This document shows positions 27,900 to 37,399 of a DNA stretch of 64,000 nucleotides, one piece after another (position 1 is the stretch's first letter; each line of letters opens with the position of its first letter). Under the pieces are notes generated by a model, which saw only the letters and a program-made list of their open reading frames with translations, had not been told where the DNA came from and ran no database searches. Source of the stretch: Streptomyces sp. PKU-EA00015 (GTDB lineage Bacteria > Actinomycetota > Actinomycetes > Streptomycetales > Streptomycetaceae). The stretch covers positions 62,001 to 126,000 of the forward strand of contig NZ_JABZEE010000028.1 of assembly GCF_013387495.1 (NCBI RefSeq). Reading direction: 5' to 3'. The position numbers and the translations under genes were made by a program.

Positions 27900-30212
27900 C
27901 TACTGCGCGGCGGCGCCCTCGGCCCCGGCCTTCTTGAAGCCGATGTCCTGGTAGACGGGGGTGGCGAAGCCGAAGGCGCCGACGTTGACCAGCCCGGAGC
28001 GCACCGCGACCAGCTCGGGGCGCTGGTAGAGGGGAATCGACCCGGCCGCGGCCCAGATGCGGGCGTCGGCCCGGCGCATCAGATCACGGGCGGCGTCCTC
28101 GTCCAGCTCGCCGGCCGCGTGGTCGAAGAGCTGGTCGATGTGGTCCGTGCCGACGCGGGTGTAGTTCTGCTCGACCAGCAGCGAGCCATCCGACGCCGGA
28201 CGCGGCTTGGCGTAGATCGGGCGGGCGTCGGTCGCCGGGTAGGCGCTCGCAGGCCAGGAGTAGAGGGCGAGGTCGAAGTCGCCGGACGCGATGTGGTCCG
28301 TGAAGTAGCTGTCGTCGGAGACCTTGCTGATCTCGGTGCGGATGCCGATGCGGCGCAGCATCTCGGAGATCTTCTCGCCCACCGTGCGCACCACCTCCGA
28401 GCCGGGGCCCGAGGGGAGCACGAAGCGCAGGCTCAGCGGCTTGCCGTTCTTGCCGACGGCCCCTCCGGCGGACGCCGGATCGGGGGCGGCCGTGCCGCGC
28501 GGGGCGTAGGCCCCGGCCGTGCCGTCGTCCTCCCGTGCCGTGATGTCCGTGCGGCGGCCCCCGGTCCCGTCGCCTTCGGAGAGCGACCGCGCCTGGCGCT
28601 CGATGACGAGGCTCTGGAGGGCGGCGGCCGGGGCGGGGGCAAGGACGTGCCTGCCGGAGGCGGCGGGGTCGCGCAGGCGGGCGTCGGCCGGGGGCTTGTC
28701 GTCCCCGCCGATGTAGAGGCCCTCGTCAGAGGCGCTGTCGCCCGCGCCCGAGGACTTCTGGCCGGGCTTCTGCGCGTCCTTGTTCTTCCCCGACCCGGTG
28801 GCCTCGCCGCCCGCCTTGGCCGGCCCGGAGGTCTTCAGGGCGCCGTCGGGCGTCCAGCCGGCGTCGGCGAGCAGGGCCTGCGCCTCCTGCGTGTTCTGGT
28901 CGCCGAGCGCACCGCTGTTGTCGCTGTACGCGCGCTGCCCGGCCAGCGCGACATGGCTGCCGGGCGGGTCGGCGGGCAGTCCGAGCGGTGTCAGCACGGT
29001 TTCGGCCAGTTCCTTGCGGTCGATGGCACGGGCGACGGCGCGCCGGACACGGTCGTCGGACAGCGGCCCGGACTCACCGTTCATCGCGAGCTGGGTGTAG
29101 GCGGGCTCCAGCGACTTGCGGACCTGGAAACGGCGCAGCACCGACTGCTCCGCGGCGTACTGCGCCTGCGCCTTCGCGGTGCGCTCGCGGGCCGCCCGCG
29201 CCGTCTCGGCCAGGTTCTCGTCGGAGCCGTACGCCTGCGCCCAGGACCTGAGCGCGGCGGAGGGGGTGATGTCGGAGCCGGGGCCGTGCGCGAGCGGCCG
29301 GCCGCCGCGGCCGGCGTCCTTCGCGGCGTAGGAGATACGTTCCGCCGCGGACCTGTCGACGTCCGCCACGTCGAGCGTGCCGGAGGTGAGCGCGGTGACG
29401 CGCCCCTCGCGCGGCACGGCGGCGAACACCAGGGTGTCGAGCTTGGCCTGCCGCCCCCACCAGCGCGGATTGCGGACCAGGGTCGTGGCGGCGGCCTTGC
29501 GGTCGATCTTCTTGACCGTGAAGGGTCCGGCCGTCCTCGCGAGCCTGGCACGGGCGCCGTCGTTGAAGGCGGCCGGCGTCGCCGTCACCTCCTTCGGGTA
29601 CAGCGGCGTGAAGAGCGCCCGCCAGTCCGCGTAGGGCTTGGCGAAGGTGACCTTGACCTCGAGGTCGTCCTTGCCGCGCTCGATCCGCTCGATCCGCTCG
29701 TAGCCGGCGTTGCGGGCCGTCCAGTACGCGGAGTCCTTGCCGCTCAGCGCGCGCCACTGGGCGAGGAAGTCGGGTGCGCCGATCTCGCGGCCGTCGCTCC
29801 ACACGGCTTGCTGGTTGAGCTTGTAGAGGACGACCTGCTTGGGCTCGCGCTCGACGATCTCGGCCGATTCCAGATAGTCGGGGTTGCGCTCGGGGCGGCC
29901 GTTCTCGTCGAGGACGAACAGTGCGGGCAGCACGGCTCCGGCGATCCGGCTCGTGGTGGCGTCGGCGTCGGCCTGGAACGCGTTCAGCGTGGCGGGCACG
30001 CTGTCGACGGCCCACCGCACGGTGCCGCCGTCGGCCGTCTTGTCCCGTCCGGCCGGAGCGATGTCCTGGGCCACGGGCTTGCCCGTGTCCTCGTCGTCGC
30101 CCGAGCCGCAGCCGGCGAGGACGGGCAGGGCGAGCACACCGCTGGTGAGCAGCGCGACGGAGCGGAGCTTTCGGGAGCATGTCCGCCCGCGGAGGGCCTC
30201 GACCTGGGACAT
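27900..30212 (-). CDS. Large family-5 extracellular solute-binding lipoprotein
   Basis: 770 aa, well above the usual 530-600 aa of the family. Signal peptide with lipobox ALPVLAGCGSG. The first part (GTVRWAVDSVPATLNAFQ ... VLYKLNQQAVWSDG) and the last (RFVLPSGPGSEVVRTVGEKI ... GDFDLALYSWPASAYP) are SBP_bac_5. Between about residues 465 and 590 lies an insert rich in Gly, Ala, Lys and Asp that interrupts the fold and may be a surface loop. No permease or ATPase gene is adjacent, so it either serves the opp operons nearby or is an orphan receptor. Minus strand, transcribed towards typA. Confidence 0.9.
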   Translation of the reverse strand: MSQVEALRGRTCSRKLRSVALLTSGVLALPVLAGCGSGDDEDTGKPVAQDIAPAGRDKTADGGTVRWAVDSVPATLNAFQADADATTSRIAGAVLPALFVLDENGRPERNPDYLESAEIVEREPKQVVLYKLNQQAVWSDGREIGAPDFLAQWRALSGKDSAYWTARNAGYERIERIERGKDDLEVKVTFAKPYADWRALFTPLYPKEVTATPAAFNDGARARLARTAGPFTVKKIDRKAAATTLVRNPRWWGRQAKLDTLVFAAVPREGRVTALTSGTLDVADVDRSAAERISYAAKDAGRGGRPLAHGPGSDITPSAALRSWAQAYGSDENLAETARAARERTAKAQAQYAAEQSVLRRFQVRKSLEPAYTQLAMNGESGPLSDDRVRRAVARAIDRKELAETVLTPLGLPADPPGSHVALAGQRAYSDNSGALGDQNTQEAQALLADAGWTPDGALKTSGPAKAGGEATGSGKNKDAQKPGQKSSGAGDSASDEGLYIGGDDKPPADARLRDPAASGRHVLAPAPAAALQSLVIERQARSLSEGDGTGGRRTDITAREDDGTAGAYAPRGTAAPDPASAGGAVGKNGKPLSLRFVLPSGPGSEVVRTVGEKISEMLRRIGIRTEISKVSDDSYFTDHIASGDFDLALYSWPASAYPATDARPIYAKPRPASDGSLLVEQNYTRVGTDHIDQLFDHAAGELDEDAARDLMRRADARIWAAAGSIPLYQRPELVAVRSGLVNVGAFGFATPVYQDIGFKKAGAEGAAAQ

Positions 30213-30380
30213 GGCTTATACCTCTTAGTCCTGGTTTGTCGATTTTGGAGATGATCACACCTATTCCCCCCACTGAAGTGGACGAGGGCGGCGGGCCGCC
30301 GCCGACACGGCGAAGGTTCGCGGAAGGTCACCCGCGCGGGTCAACCGCGAATGCCGCACCGACGTGCATAAAGGAACAAA

Positions 30381-30470
30381 ATGGGGGAGCGAGACACCAA
30401 CCACGAGGGGCGCGCCGACAGCGCGTGCGCCGGGAATCCCCTGCACGTCCCTTCACAAGCGGGGATGTGA
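30381..30470 (+). CDS. Possible 29-aa small ORF
   Basis: ATG at 30381 with AAAGGAAC just upstream; stops at a TGA at 30468-30470. The product begins MGERDTNHEGRADSACAGNP. It lies in the 319-bp space 30213-30531 between the divergent SBP gene and the coiled-coil gene. The ribosome site is better than chance, but the peptide has no recognised relatives in my memory. Confidence 0.25.
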   Translation: MGERDTNHEGRADSACAGNPLHVPSQAGM

Positions 30471-30531
30471 CGCGCGACACTCTCAGGCGCATGAGCGATG
30501 CCACCGCACCCTGCGGAAGTGAGGACACGTC

Positions 30532-30774
30532 ATGTCCCAGCAGGAAGAGATGACGGCGATGCGGCAGCGCATCGACGAGCTGGTCCAGCGCGTCGGACAG
30601 CTGGAGCGGACCGTCGATCAGCTGCGGGTGTCGGGCCGGGCCGAGCCCGGCGGCCGACCGAAGGAGCCGAGCCGCCCCGAGCTGGTCACCATCCCGGACA
30701 CCCCCTACAACCACGCCCTGTGGACGGACACGGACGACGAGGGGCTGGGCGCGCGCGACCGGCACGCACCCTGA
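30532..30774 (+). CDS. Small coiled-coil protein, 80 aa
   Basis: MSQQEEMTAMRQRIDELVQR begins a heptad pattern to about residue 35 (QRVGQLERTVDQL), typical of a short parallel coiled coil; the C-terminal half is polar and Pro-rich (PDTPYNHALWTD). GAGGA precedes the ATG. It ends 52 bp before the succinate dehydrogenase genes on the same strand and may be part of that transcript. No function assigned. Confidence 0.7.
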   Translation: MSQQEEMTAMRQRIDELVQRVGQLERTVDQLRVSGRAEPGGRPKEPSRPELVTIPDTPYNHALWTDTDDEGLGARDRHAP

Positions 30775-30826
30775 CCGGCACGCACCCCCCGGACCTCACC
30801 CGATCCCACTCCACCCGGAGTCCTCG

Positions 30827-31648
30827 TTGGCCACAGGTACCGAACCACCACAAATCCACAAGGGCGTGCACGGGCGGACGCGCGCCGCCATCGGCCCCCG
30901 CCATCTGCGGACGGACCGGTGGTGGCTCGCCCCGGCCCTCACCACCGCCGGACTGCTCGCCTTCATCGTCTACTCGACCTGGCGCGCGTTCGCGAACGCC
31001 GACTACTACGCGGCGCCGTACGTATCGCCGTTCTACTCGCCGTGTCTGGCCGAGAACTGCGTGCCGATGCGGGCGGGACCCAACTGGGAGATCTTCGGCA
31101 GCTGGTGGGGGCTGTCCCCCGCCCTGCTGATCCTGATCTTCCCGCTCGGCTTCCGGCTGACCTGCTACTACTACCGCAAGGCCTACTACCGGGGCTTCTG
31201 GGCCTCGCCGCCGGCCTGCGCGGTCGCCGAGCCGCACACGAAGTACAGCGGCGAGACGCGCTTCCCGCTGATCCTGCAGAACATCCACCGGTACTTCTTC
31301 TACGCCGCCCTGCCCGTCGCCGGGATCCTCACCTACGACACCGTGCTCGCCTTCCGCGACGAGCACTACACCTGGGGACACATGGGCCTCGGCACGCTCG
31401 TCTTCCTGGTGAACATCGTGCTGATCTGGGCGTACACCCTCTCCTGCCACTCCTGCCGGCACATCGTCGGCGGCCGGCTGCGGCACTTCTCCAAGCACCC
31501 GGTGCGCTACCGCCTGTGGAGCTGGGTCGGCGCACTGAACGCCCGGCACATGCAGCTCGCCTGGGCCTCGCTGTTCAGCGTCGCGTTCGCCGACCTCTAC
31601 GTCTACCTCGTCGCGTCGGGCGCCTTCGACGATCCGCGCTTCTTCTAG
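30827..31648 (+). CDS. sdhC: Succinate dehydrogenase membrane anchor subunit (Sdh1-type)
   Basis: 273 aa from a TTG at 30827 with CGGAG six bases upstream. Five hydrophobic helices are visible (ALTTAGLLAFIVYSTWRAF, LSPALLILIFPLGFRL, FFYAALPVAGILTYDTVLAF, LGTLVFLVNIVLIWAYTL, AWASLFSVAFADLYVYLV). His residues around the helices (QNIHRYFF, CHSCRH) could ligate heme b or quinone. The length matches the anchor of mycobacterial Sdh1 as I remember it. First of three genes, 18 bp before the flavoprotein gene. Membrane anchor and quinone site of complex II. Confidence 0.87.
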   Translation: MATGTEPPQIHKGVHGRTRAAIGPRHLRTDRWWLAPALTTAGLLAFIVYSTWRAFANADYYAAPYVSPFYSPCLAENCVPMRAGPNWEIFGSWWGLSPALLILIFPLGFRLTCYYYRKAYYRGFWASPPACAVAEPHTKYSGETRFPLILQNIHRYFFYAALPVAGILTYDTVLAFRDEHYTWGHMGLGTLVFLVNIVLIWAYTLSCHSCRHIVGGRLRHFSKHPVRYRLWSWVGALNARHMQLAWASLFSVAFADLYVYLVASGAFDDPRFF

Positions 31649-31666
31649 GGGAAGGTGCCAACCGAC

Positions 31667-33595
31667 ATGACACAGCTCGAACGGCAGGAGTGGGACGTCG
31701 TCGTGGTCGGCGCGGGCGGCGCCGGTCTGCGCGCCGCCATCGAGGCGCGCGAGCGGGGGGCGCGTACGGCCGTCGTCTGCAAGTCCCTGTTCGGCAAGGC
31801 GCACACCGTCATGGCCGAGGGCGGCATCGCCGCCTCCATGGCCAACGTCAACGAACACGACAACTGGCAGGTCCACTTCCGCGACACGATGCGCGGCGGC
31901 AAGTTCCTCAACCAGTGGCGGATGGCCGAGCTGCACGCCCAGGAGGCGCCCGAGCGGGTGTGGGAGCTGGAGACCTGGGGCGCGCTCTTCGACCGCACGA
32001 AGGACGGCCGGATCTCCCAGCGCAACTTCGGCGGCCACGAGTACCCGCGCCTCGCGCACGTCGGCGACCGGACCGGCCTGGAGCTGATCCGCACGCTCCA
32101 GCAGAAGATCGTATCGTTGCAGCAGGAGGACAAGGAGGAGTTCGGGGAGTACGAGGCCCGGCTCAAGGTCTTCCAGGAGTGCACGGTCACCCGCGTGCTG
32201 AAGGAGGGCGACAGAGTAGCCGGGGCCTTCTGCTACGAGCGCGAGACCGGCCGCTTCTTCACCCTCGAAGCGCCCTCCGTGGTGCTGGCCACCGGCGGCA
32301 TCGGCAAGTCCTTCAAGGTCACGTCGAACTCGTGGGAGTACACCGGCGACGGGCACGCGCTGGCCCTCCTGGCGGGGGCCCCGCTGCTCAACATGGAGTT
32401 CGTGCAGTTCCATCCGACCGGCATGGTCTGGCCGCCGTCGGTGAAGGGCATCCTGGTCACCGAATCGGTGCGCGGCGACGGCGGGGTGCTGCGCAACTCC
32501 GAGGGCAAGCGGTTCATGTTCGACTACATCCCCGACGTGTTCAAGGAGAAGTACGCCGAGTCCGAGGACGAGGGCGACCGCTGGTACGACGACCCGGACA
32601 ACAACCGTCGCCCGCCCGAGCTGCTGCCCCGCGACGAGGTGGCCCGCGCCATCAACGCCGAGGTGAAGGCCGGCCGTGGCTCCCCGCACGGCGGCGTCTT
32701 CCTCGACGTGTCGACCCGGATGCCGGCCGAGGTCATCCGGCGCCGGCTCCCGTCGATGTACCACCAGTTCAAGGAGCTCGCGGACGTCGACATCACCGCC
32801 GAGGCGATGGAGGTCGGGCCCACCTGCCACTACGTGATGGGCGGGATCGCCGTCGAGTCCGACACCGCCGCCGCGGTGGGCGTCCCCGGCCTGTTCGCCG
32901 CCGGGGAGGTGGCGGGCGGGATGCACGGCTCCAACCGGCTCGGCGGGAACTCCCTCTCCGACCTGCTGGTCTTCGGCAGGCGGGCCGGGCTGTACGCGGC
33001 CGAGTACGCCGAGGGCCAGGCCGTCCGCCCGGTCGTGGACGGGGCCCAGATCGACGCCGCGGCGGCCGAGGCACTGCGCCCGTTCAGCGCGGAGGGGGCC
33101 GAGCCCGGGGCGACGCCGGAGAACCCGTACGCACTCCACCAGGAACTCCAGCAGACGATGAACGACCTGGTCGGGATCATCCGGCGCGCGGGCGAGATGC
33201 AGCAGGCGCTCGACAAGCTCGCCGAGCTGCGGGTGCGGGCGCGCCGGGCCGGGGTCGAGGGGCACCGGCAGTTCAATCCCGGCTGGCACCTGTCCCTGGA
33301 CCTGCGGAACATGCTGCTCGTCAGCGAGTGCATCGCACGGGCCGCGCTGGAGCGCACGGAGAGCCGCGGCGGCCACACCCGCGAGGACTGCCCCGCGATG
33401 GAGCGCTCCTGGCGCCGGGTGAACCTGGTGTGCCGGCTCGCCGGTCCGGGCGGTGACGTCGCGGCCACCGACCCCGAGCGCGGCCGGATCGTCCTGGAAC
33501 GCACGACGACCGAGCCCATCCGACCCGACCTGCTCGGCCTCTTCGAGAAGGAGGAGCTGGTCAAGTACCTCGCCGAAGAGGAGCTGACCGAATGA
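31667..33595 (+). CDS. sdhA: Succinate dehydrogenase/fumarate reductase flavoprotein subunit
   Basis: 642 aa from the ATG at 31667; GGGGAAGG lies about 11 bases upstream, whereas the GTG at 31655 would sit on that site. FAD-binding Rossmann motif VVVVGAGGAGLRAAIEA; FAD-attachment region KAHTVMAEGGIAASM with the reactive His; substrate loop and active-site segments FVQFHPTGM and GGVFLDVSTRMP; GLFAAGEVAGGMHGSNRLGG near the middle. Catalyses succinate oxidation and feeds electrons to the iron-sulfur subunit. Overlaps sdhB by 4 bp. Confidence 0.96.
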   Translation: MTQLERQEWDVVVVGAGGAGLRAAIEARERGARTAVVCKSLFGKAHTVMAEGGIAASMANVNEHDNWQVHFRDTMRGGKFLNQWRMAELHAQEAPERVWELETWGALFDRTKDGRISQRNFGGHEYPRLAHVGDRTGLELIRTLQQKIVSLQQEDKEEFGEYEARLKVFQECTVTRVLKEGDRVAGAFCYERETGRFFTLEAPSVVLATGGIGKSFKVTSNSWEYTGDGHALALLAGAPLLNMEFVQFHPTGMVWPPSVKGILVTESVRGDGGVLRNSEGKRFMFDYIPDVFKEKYAESEDEGDRWYDDPDNNRRPPELLPRDEVARAINAEVKAGRGSPHGGVFLDVSTRMPAEVIRRRLPSMYHQFKELADVDITAEAMEVGPTCHYVMGGIAVESDTAAAVGVPGLFAAGEVAGGMHGSNRLGGNSLSDLLVFGRRAGLYAAEYAEGQAVRPVVDGAQIDAAAAEALRPFSAEGAEPGATPENPYALHQELQQTMNDLVGIIRRAGEMQQALDKLAELRVRARRAGVEGHRQFNPGWHLSLDLRNMLLVSECIARAALERTESRGGHTREDCPAMERSWRRVNLVCRLAGPGGDVAATDPERGRIVLERTTTEPIRPDLLGLFEKEELVKYLAEEELTE

Positions 33596-34374
33596 GCACG
33601 TACGACGCCCGCTTCAGGGTGTGGCGGGGCGACCAGGACGGCGGGGCGCTCACGGACTTCACCGTCGAGGTGAACGACGGCGAGGTCGTCCTCGACATCA
33701 TCCACCGCCTCCAGGCCACCCAGGCTCCCGATCTCGCGGTCCGCTGGAACTGCAAGGCGGGCAAGTGCGGATCGTGCAGCGCGGAGATCAACGGCCGGCC
33801 GCGGCTGTTGTGCATGACCCGGATGTCGGTGTTCTCGCCCGAGGAGACGATCACGGTCACCCCGCTGCGGGCGTTTCCCGTCGTACGGGACCTGGTGACC
33901 GACGTGTCCTTCAACTACGAGAAGGCGCGCGAGGTCCCCTCCTTCGTGCCGCCGCCGGGCGTGGCGGCGGGCGAGTACCGGATGCAGCAGATCGACGTGG
34001 AACGCTCGCAGGAGTTCCGCAAGTGCATCGAGTGCTTCCTGTGCCAGGACACCTGCCATGTGGTGCGCGATCACGAGGAGAACAAGGCGGCGTTCGCCGG
34101 CCCCCGCTTCCTGATGCGCGTCGCCGAACTGGACATGCACCCGCTGGACGCGGCGTCCGCCTCGGGCCTCGACCGGAAGACGACGGCCCAGGACGACCAC
34201 GGCCTCGGCTACTGCAACATCACCAAATGCTGCACGGAGGTGTGCCCGGAGGGCATCAAGATCACCGACAACGCGCTGATTCCGCTGAAGGAGCGCGCGG
34301 CGGACCGCAAGTACGACCCGCTGGTGTGGCTGGGGGCCAGGATCCGGCGGCGCAAGGATGATGCGATCGAGTGA
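33592..34374 (+). CDS. sdhB: Succinate dehydrogenase/fumarate reductase iron-sulfur subunit
   Basis: 260 aa. The N-terminal 2Fe-2S domain is seen as CKAGKCGSCSAEINGRPRLLC; the C-terminal ferredoxin-like domain has CIECFLCQDTC and CNITKCCTEVCPEGI, cysteine sets for the 4Fe-4S and 3Fe-4S clusters. ATGA overlap with sdhA. Electron transfer between FAD and quinone in complex II. Confidence 0.95.
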   Translation: MSTYDARFRVWRGDQDGGALTDFTVEVNDGEVVLDIIHRLQATQAPDLAVRWNCKAGKCGSCSAEINGRPRLLCMTRMSVFSPEETITVTPLRAFPVVRDLVTDVSFNYEKAREVPSFVPPPGVAAGEYRMQQIDVERSQEFRKCIECFLCQDTCHVVRDHEENKAAFAGPRFLMRVAELDMHPLDAASASGLDRKTTAQDDHGLGYCNITKCCTEVCPEGIKITDNALIPLKERAADRKYDPLVWLGARIRRRKDDAIE

Positions 34375-34439
34375 TGCCCAGGCCTTCTCTGAGGGGTTCC
34401 CGCGGCGGGCGTGCGGTCGCGGGCGTTCCGTACCGGGCA

Positions 34440-34445
34440 TAGCCT
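34440..34445 (+). promoter_or_regulatory. -10 box TAGCCT for a probable leaderless transcript
   Basis: The hexamer ends seven bases before the GTG at 34453, with no ribosome site, the same spacing as at 10554-10559. Confidence 0.45.
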
Positions 34446-34452
34446 CCCCAAT

Positions 34453-36513
34453 GTGACACGAAGAGCCACCCGGACCGCCCTCGCCGTGCTGGTGGCGGCG
34501 TGGTGGCTGGTCGTGCCCGCCGCCCCGGGTGTCCGTGCCGACGACCCCGTCGAACTGTCGCGGCAGGGGCAGATCACCGACCGGGTGGGCGCGCTGGGCG
34601 ACCGGGAGCCGCAGGTCGTACAGGCGCTGGACCGGCTCTACGACGAGCAGCGGCTCCAGCTGTTCGTGGTGTACGTCCGCGACTTCTCGGGCCTCGGCGC
34701 ACAGCAGTGGGCCGGCGAGACGGCCGGCCGGAACGGCCTCGGACAGAGCGACGTCCTGCTCGCCGTCGCCACCCACGACCGGCAGTACGCGTACTGGGTC
34801 GACGCCGCCTCACGCCTGACCGACCCCCAGCTCGCCGAGGTCGCCGCGAGGGGCGTCGAGCCCGCGCTGCGGCAGAACGACTGGGCGGGCGCGGCGATCG
34901 GCGCCGCCGAGGGCTACGGCGCCGTACTGGCCGGCCGGCCGGCGCCCGAGGTCTCCGTCACCCCGGGCGTCGCGGATCCCGGCTCGGACCAGGGCGCCGG
35001 GACGGGCGCGGGCGACCTGGTGCTGCCGGTCGCGGTGCTCGGCGGGGCCGCCGCGCTGGCCGCCTACGCGTACGCCAGGCGCCGGCGGCGCACGGCGACC
35101 CGTACCACTCCGCAGGGCGGTCAGGAAGGCTGGGGGGAACCGCGGCACAGACCGCTTCCCGAACTCGACGCCGCGGCGAAGCGGGCCCTCGTGGACACCG
35201 ACGACGCGCTGCGCACCAGCCAGGAGGAACTGGGCTTCGCCGTCGCGCAGTTCGGTGAGGAGGCGGCCGGGCCGTTCACCGCGGCCGTCGAGCACGCGAG
35301 GAACGAACTCACCGCGGCGTTCCGGCTGCGGCAACAGCTCGACGACGCCAGTCCGGAGGACGACGCGACCCGGCGCCGGATGCTGGACGAGATCCTCGCC
35401 AGATGCGCGGAGGCCAACCGCCGCCTGGACGCGGAGTCCGAGGACTTCGACCGGCTGCGCGCCCTCGAACAGAATGCCCCCCAGGCACTCGCCGCGGCCG
35501 AGGCCGCCCTCGACGACGTCGGCGGGCGCATGGTGAGCGCGGAGGCCGCTCTGGGCGTGATGCGCGAGCGGTACGCGCCGACGGCGTCCGCTCCGGTCTC
35601 CGACGACGTGGAGCAGGCGAAGGACCGCCTGGAGTTCGCGACGAACGGTCTCGGACGGGCGCGCGAGGCCGTCGAGAGCGGTGACAGCGGCACGGCCGCC
35701 GTCCACGTACGCGCCGCCGAAGGCGCGGTCGCCCAGGCGGTACGGCTCGTCGACGCGGTCGACCGGCGGGCGCAGGAGCTGGCGGAGGCGGCCGGGAAGC
35801 TCCCCGGGGCGCTCACCGAGACCGAGGCCGACCTGGCGGAGGCCCGCGGGCTGCTGGAGGGGACCGCGGGCGGCGTGTCCACCGCCGCGCTGCGGGGGCG
35901 GGTCGCCCGCGCGGAGACGGTGTCGGCCGAGGTGCGGCAGGAGTTCGACGCGGGGCCGTACGACCCCATCGACGCCCTGCGGCGGGTCGAGGAGGCCGAC
36001 GCCGGGCTCGACGAGGCTCTGGCGGAGGTACGGAAAGGCGAACAGGGGACGCTGCGCGCCCGCGCGCTGCTGGACCACGCCCTGCTCGGCGCGCGCGCGG
36101 CGACCGACGCTGCGGCCGACTACATCGCCACCCACCGCGGCGCGGTCGGCAGCGAGGCCCGCACCCGGCTCGCGGAGGCGCAGCGTCGGCTGGAACGGGC
36201 CCGGGCGCTGGGCGAGGGTGACGCCCGGACGGCGCTGGCCGAGGCCCAGAACGCGGACGCGCTGGCGCGGCAGGCGCAGTCGCTGGCGGAGAACGACGTA
36301 CGGGGTCACCCGGGTCACGGGGACTTCGGGGGCGCCTTCGGAGGCGGGGGCGGACTGGGCGGTGCCGTGCTGGGCGGGATCATCCTCGGCGGAATGCTGG
36401 GCGGCGGGGGCAGGGGCGGGGGTGGTGGCTTCGGGGGCGGTTTCGGAGGCGGGGCGCCCGGGAGCTTCGGTGGCGGGGGCACGCGGGGTCGGATGGGCGG
36501 TGGCCGTTTCTGA
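34453..36513 (+). CDS. Secreted/membrane TPM-domain protein with coiled coil and Gly-rich tail
   Basis: 686 aa from the GTG at 34453. Signal peptide 1 to about 31 (VLVAAWWLVVPAAPGVRA), TPM (TLP18.3/Psb32/MOLO-1) domain about 35-165 (ITDRVGALGDREPQVVQALDRL, DVLLAVATHDRQYAYWVD), transmembrane helix about 193-213 (VLPVAVLGGAAALAAYAYA), then a basic stop and a long helical region of roughly 370 residues with heptads, and finally a Gly/Phe-rich tail (GGGFGGGFGGG). The pspA-like gene follows after 42 bp, which suggests a membrane-stress role for the pair. A TPM plus PspA pairing is common in actinobacteria. Confidence 0.85.
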   Translation: MTRRATRTALAVLVAAWWLVVPAAPGVRADDPVELSRQGQITDRVGALGDREPQVVQALDRLYDEQRLQLFVVYVRDFSGLGAQQWAGETAGRNGLGQSDVLLAVATHDRQYAYWVDAASRLTDPQLAEVAARGVEPALRQNDWAGAAIGAAEGYGAVLAGRPAPEVSVTPGVADPGSDQGAGTGAGDLVLPVAVLGGAAALAAYAYARRRRRTATRTTPQGGQEGWGEPRHRPLPELDAAAKRALVDTDDALRTSQEELGFAVAQFGEEAAGPFTAAVEHARNELTAAFRLRQQLDDASPEDDATRRRMLDEILARCAEANRRLDAESEDFDRLRALEQNAPQALAAAEAALDDVGGRMVSAEAALGVMRERYAPTASAPVSDDVEQAKDRLEFATNGLGRAREAVESGDSGTAAVHVRAAEGAVAQAVRLVDAVDRRAQELAEAAGKLPGALTETEADLAEARGLLEGTAGGVSTAALRGRVARAETVSAEVRQEFDAGPYDPIDALRRVEEADAGLDEALAEVRKGEQGTLRARALLDHALLGARAATDAAADYIATHRGAVGSEARTRLAEAQRRLERARALGEGDARTALAEAQNADALARQAQSLAENDVRGHPGHGDFGGAFGGGGGLGGAVLGGIILGGMLGGGGRGGGGGFGGGFGGGAPGSFGGGGTRGRMGGGRF

Positions 36514-36555
36514 CCCTGCTCCGATCCCGACCGTACGGCGTTCAAGGAGAGTGCG

Positions 36556-37266
36556 ATGACCAAGCAGACCGTCCTCGGACGGGTCGCCCGGTTGGCCAAG
36601 GCGAACATCAATGCGCTGCTGGACCAGGCGGAGGACCCGCAGAAGATGCTCGACCAGCTGATCCGCGACTACACGGACAACATCGCCGAGGCGGAGCAGG
36701 CGATCGCGGCCACCATCGGCAACCTGCGGCTGATGGAACAGGACCACCGGGAGGACGTGGAGGCAGCCGAGGAGTGGGGCGGGAAGGCGCTCGCGGCGAG
36801 CCGGAAGGCGGACGAGCTGCGCGCCGCGGGGCAGTCGGCGGACGCGGACAGGTTCGACAGCCTGGCGAAGGTGGCGCTCGGCAGGCAGCTGCGGTCCGAG
36901 GGGGAGGCGAGTACGGCGGAGCCGACGATCGCCGCGCAGACGGAGGTCGTGGACAGGCTGAGGTCCGGACTGGAGCAGATGAAGTCGAAGCTGACCCAGC
37001 TTCGGGCGAAGCGGGACGAGCTGGTGGCGCGGGCGGCGTCGGCGCAGGCGCAGAACCGGATGATGGACGCGGTGAAGAGCATCGACGTGCTCGACCCGAC
37101 GAGCGAACTGAGCCGCTTCGAGGACAAGGTCCGCCGCGAGGAGGCGCGGGCGCTGGGCAAGCAGGAACTGGCGGCGTCGTCGCTGGACGCACAGTTCGAG
37201 GAGCTGGAGGCGATGGGCGACCGCGCGGAGATCGAGGCGAGGCTGGCGGCGCTGAAGTCACGGTAG
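36556..37266 (+). CDS. pspA: PspA/IM30 family protein
   Basis: 236 aa; AAGGAG lies upstream of the ATG. The N-terminus (RVARLAKANINALLDQAEDP) is the membrane-binding amphipathic helix of PspA/Vipp1; the rest is one long coiled coil. The family forms ESCRT-III-like oligomers on stressed inner membranes. Follows the TPM gene and ends with a bidirectional hairpin before the convergent phosphatase gene. Confidence 0.93.
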   Translation: MTKQTVLGRVARLAKANINALLDQAEDPQKMLDQLIRDYTDNIAEAEQAIAATIGNLRLMEQDHREDVEAAEEWGGKALAASRKADELRAAGQSADADRFDSLAKVALGRQLRSEGEASTAEPTIAAQTEVVDRLRSGLEQMKSKLTQLRAKRDELVARAASAQAQNRMMDAVKSIDVLDPTSELSRFEDKVRREEARALGKQELAASSLDAQFEELEAMGDRAEIEARLAALKSR

Positions 37267-37349
37267 GGGGCGGGGCCGCTGCGCGGACCACCGAACGGCT
37301 GCAAAGCAGCCCCGCTGGGGGCACTTGCTCTGGCTTCGCCGGGCCCCCG

Positions 37350-37371
37350 CCCACGGCCGCCAGGCCGTGGG
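37350..37371. terminator. Hairpin between convergent pspA and SpoIIE-type genes
   Basis: CCCACGGCC (37350-37358) pairs perfectly with 37363-37371 across a 4-base loop (GCCA). Confidence 0.65.
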
Positions 37372-37399
37372 GCCGGGTGGGGAAACGGCGCCCGCCCCG

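Noticed and set aside
30686..33376. 896-codon minus-strand ORF over the sdh genes
   Set aside because: Shadow of sdhC and sdhA, whose cofactor motifs are intact on the plus strand.
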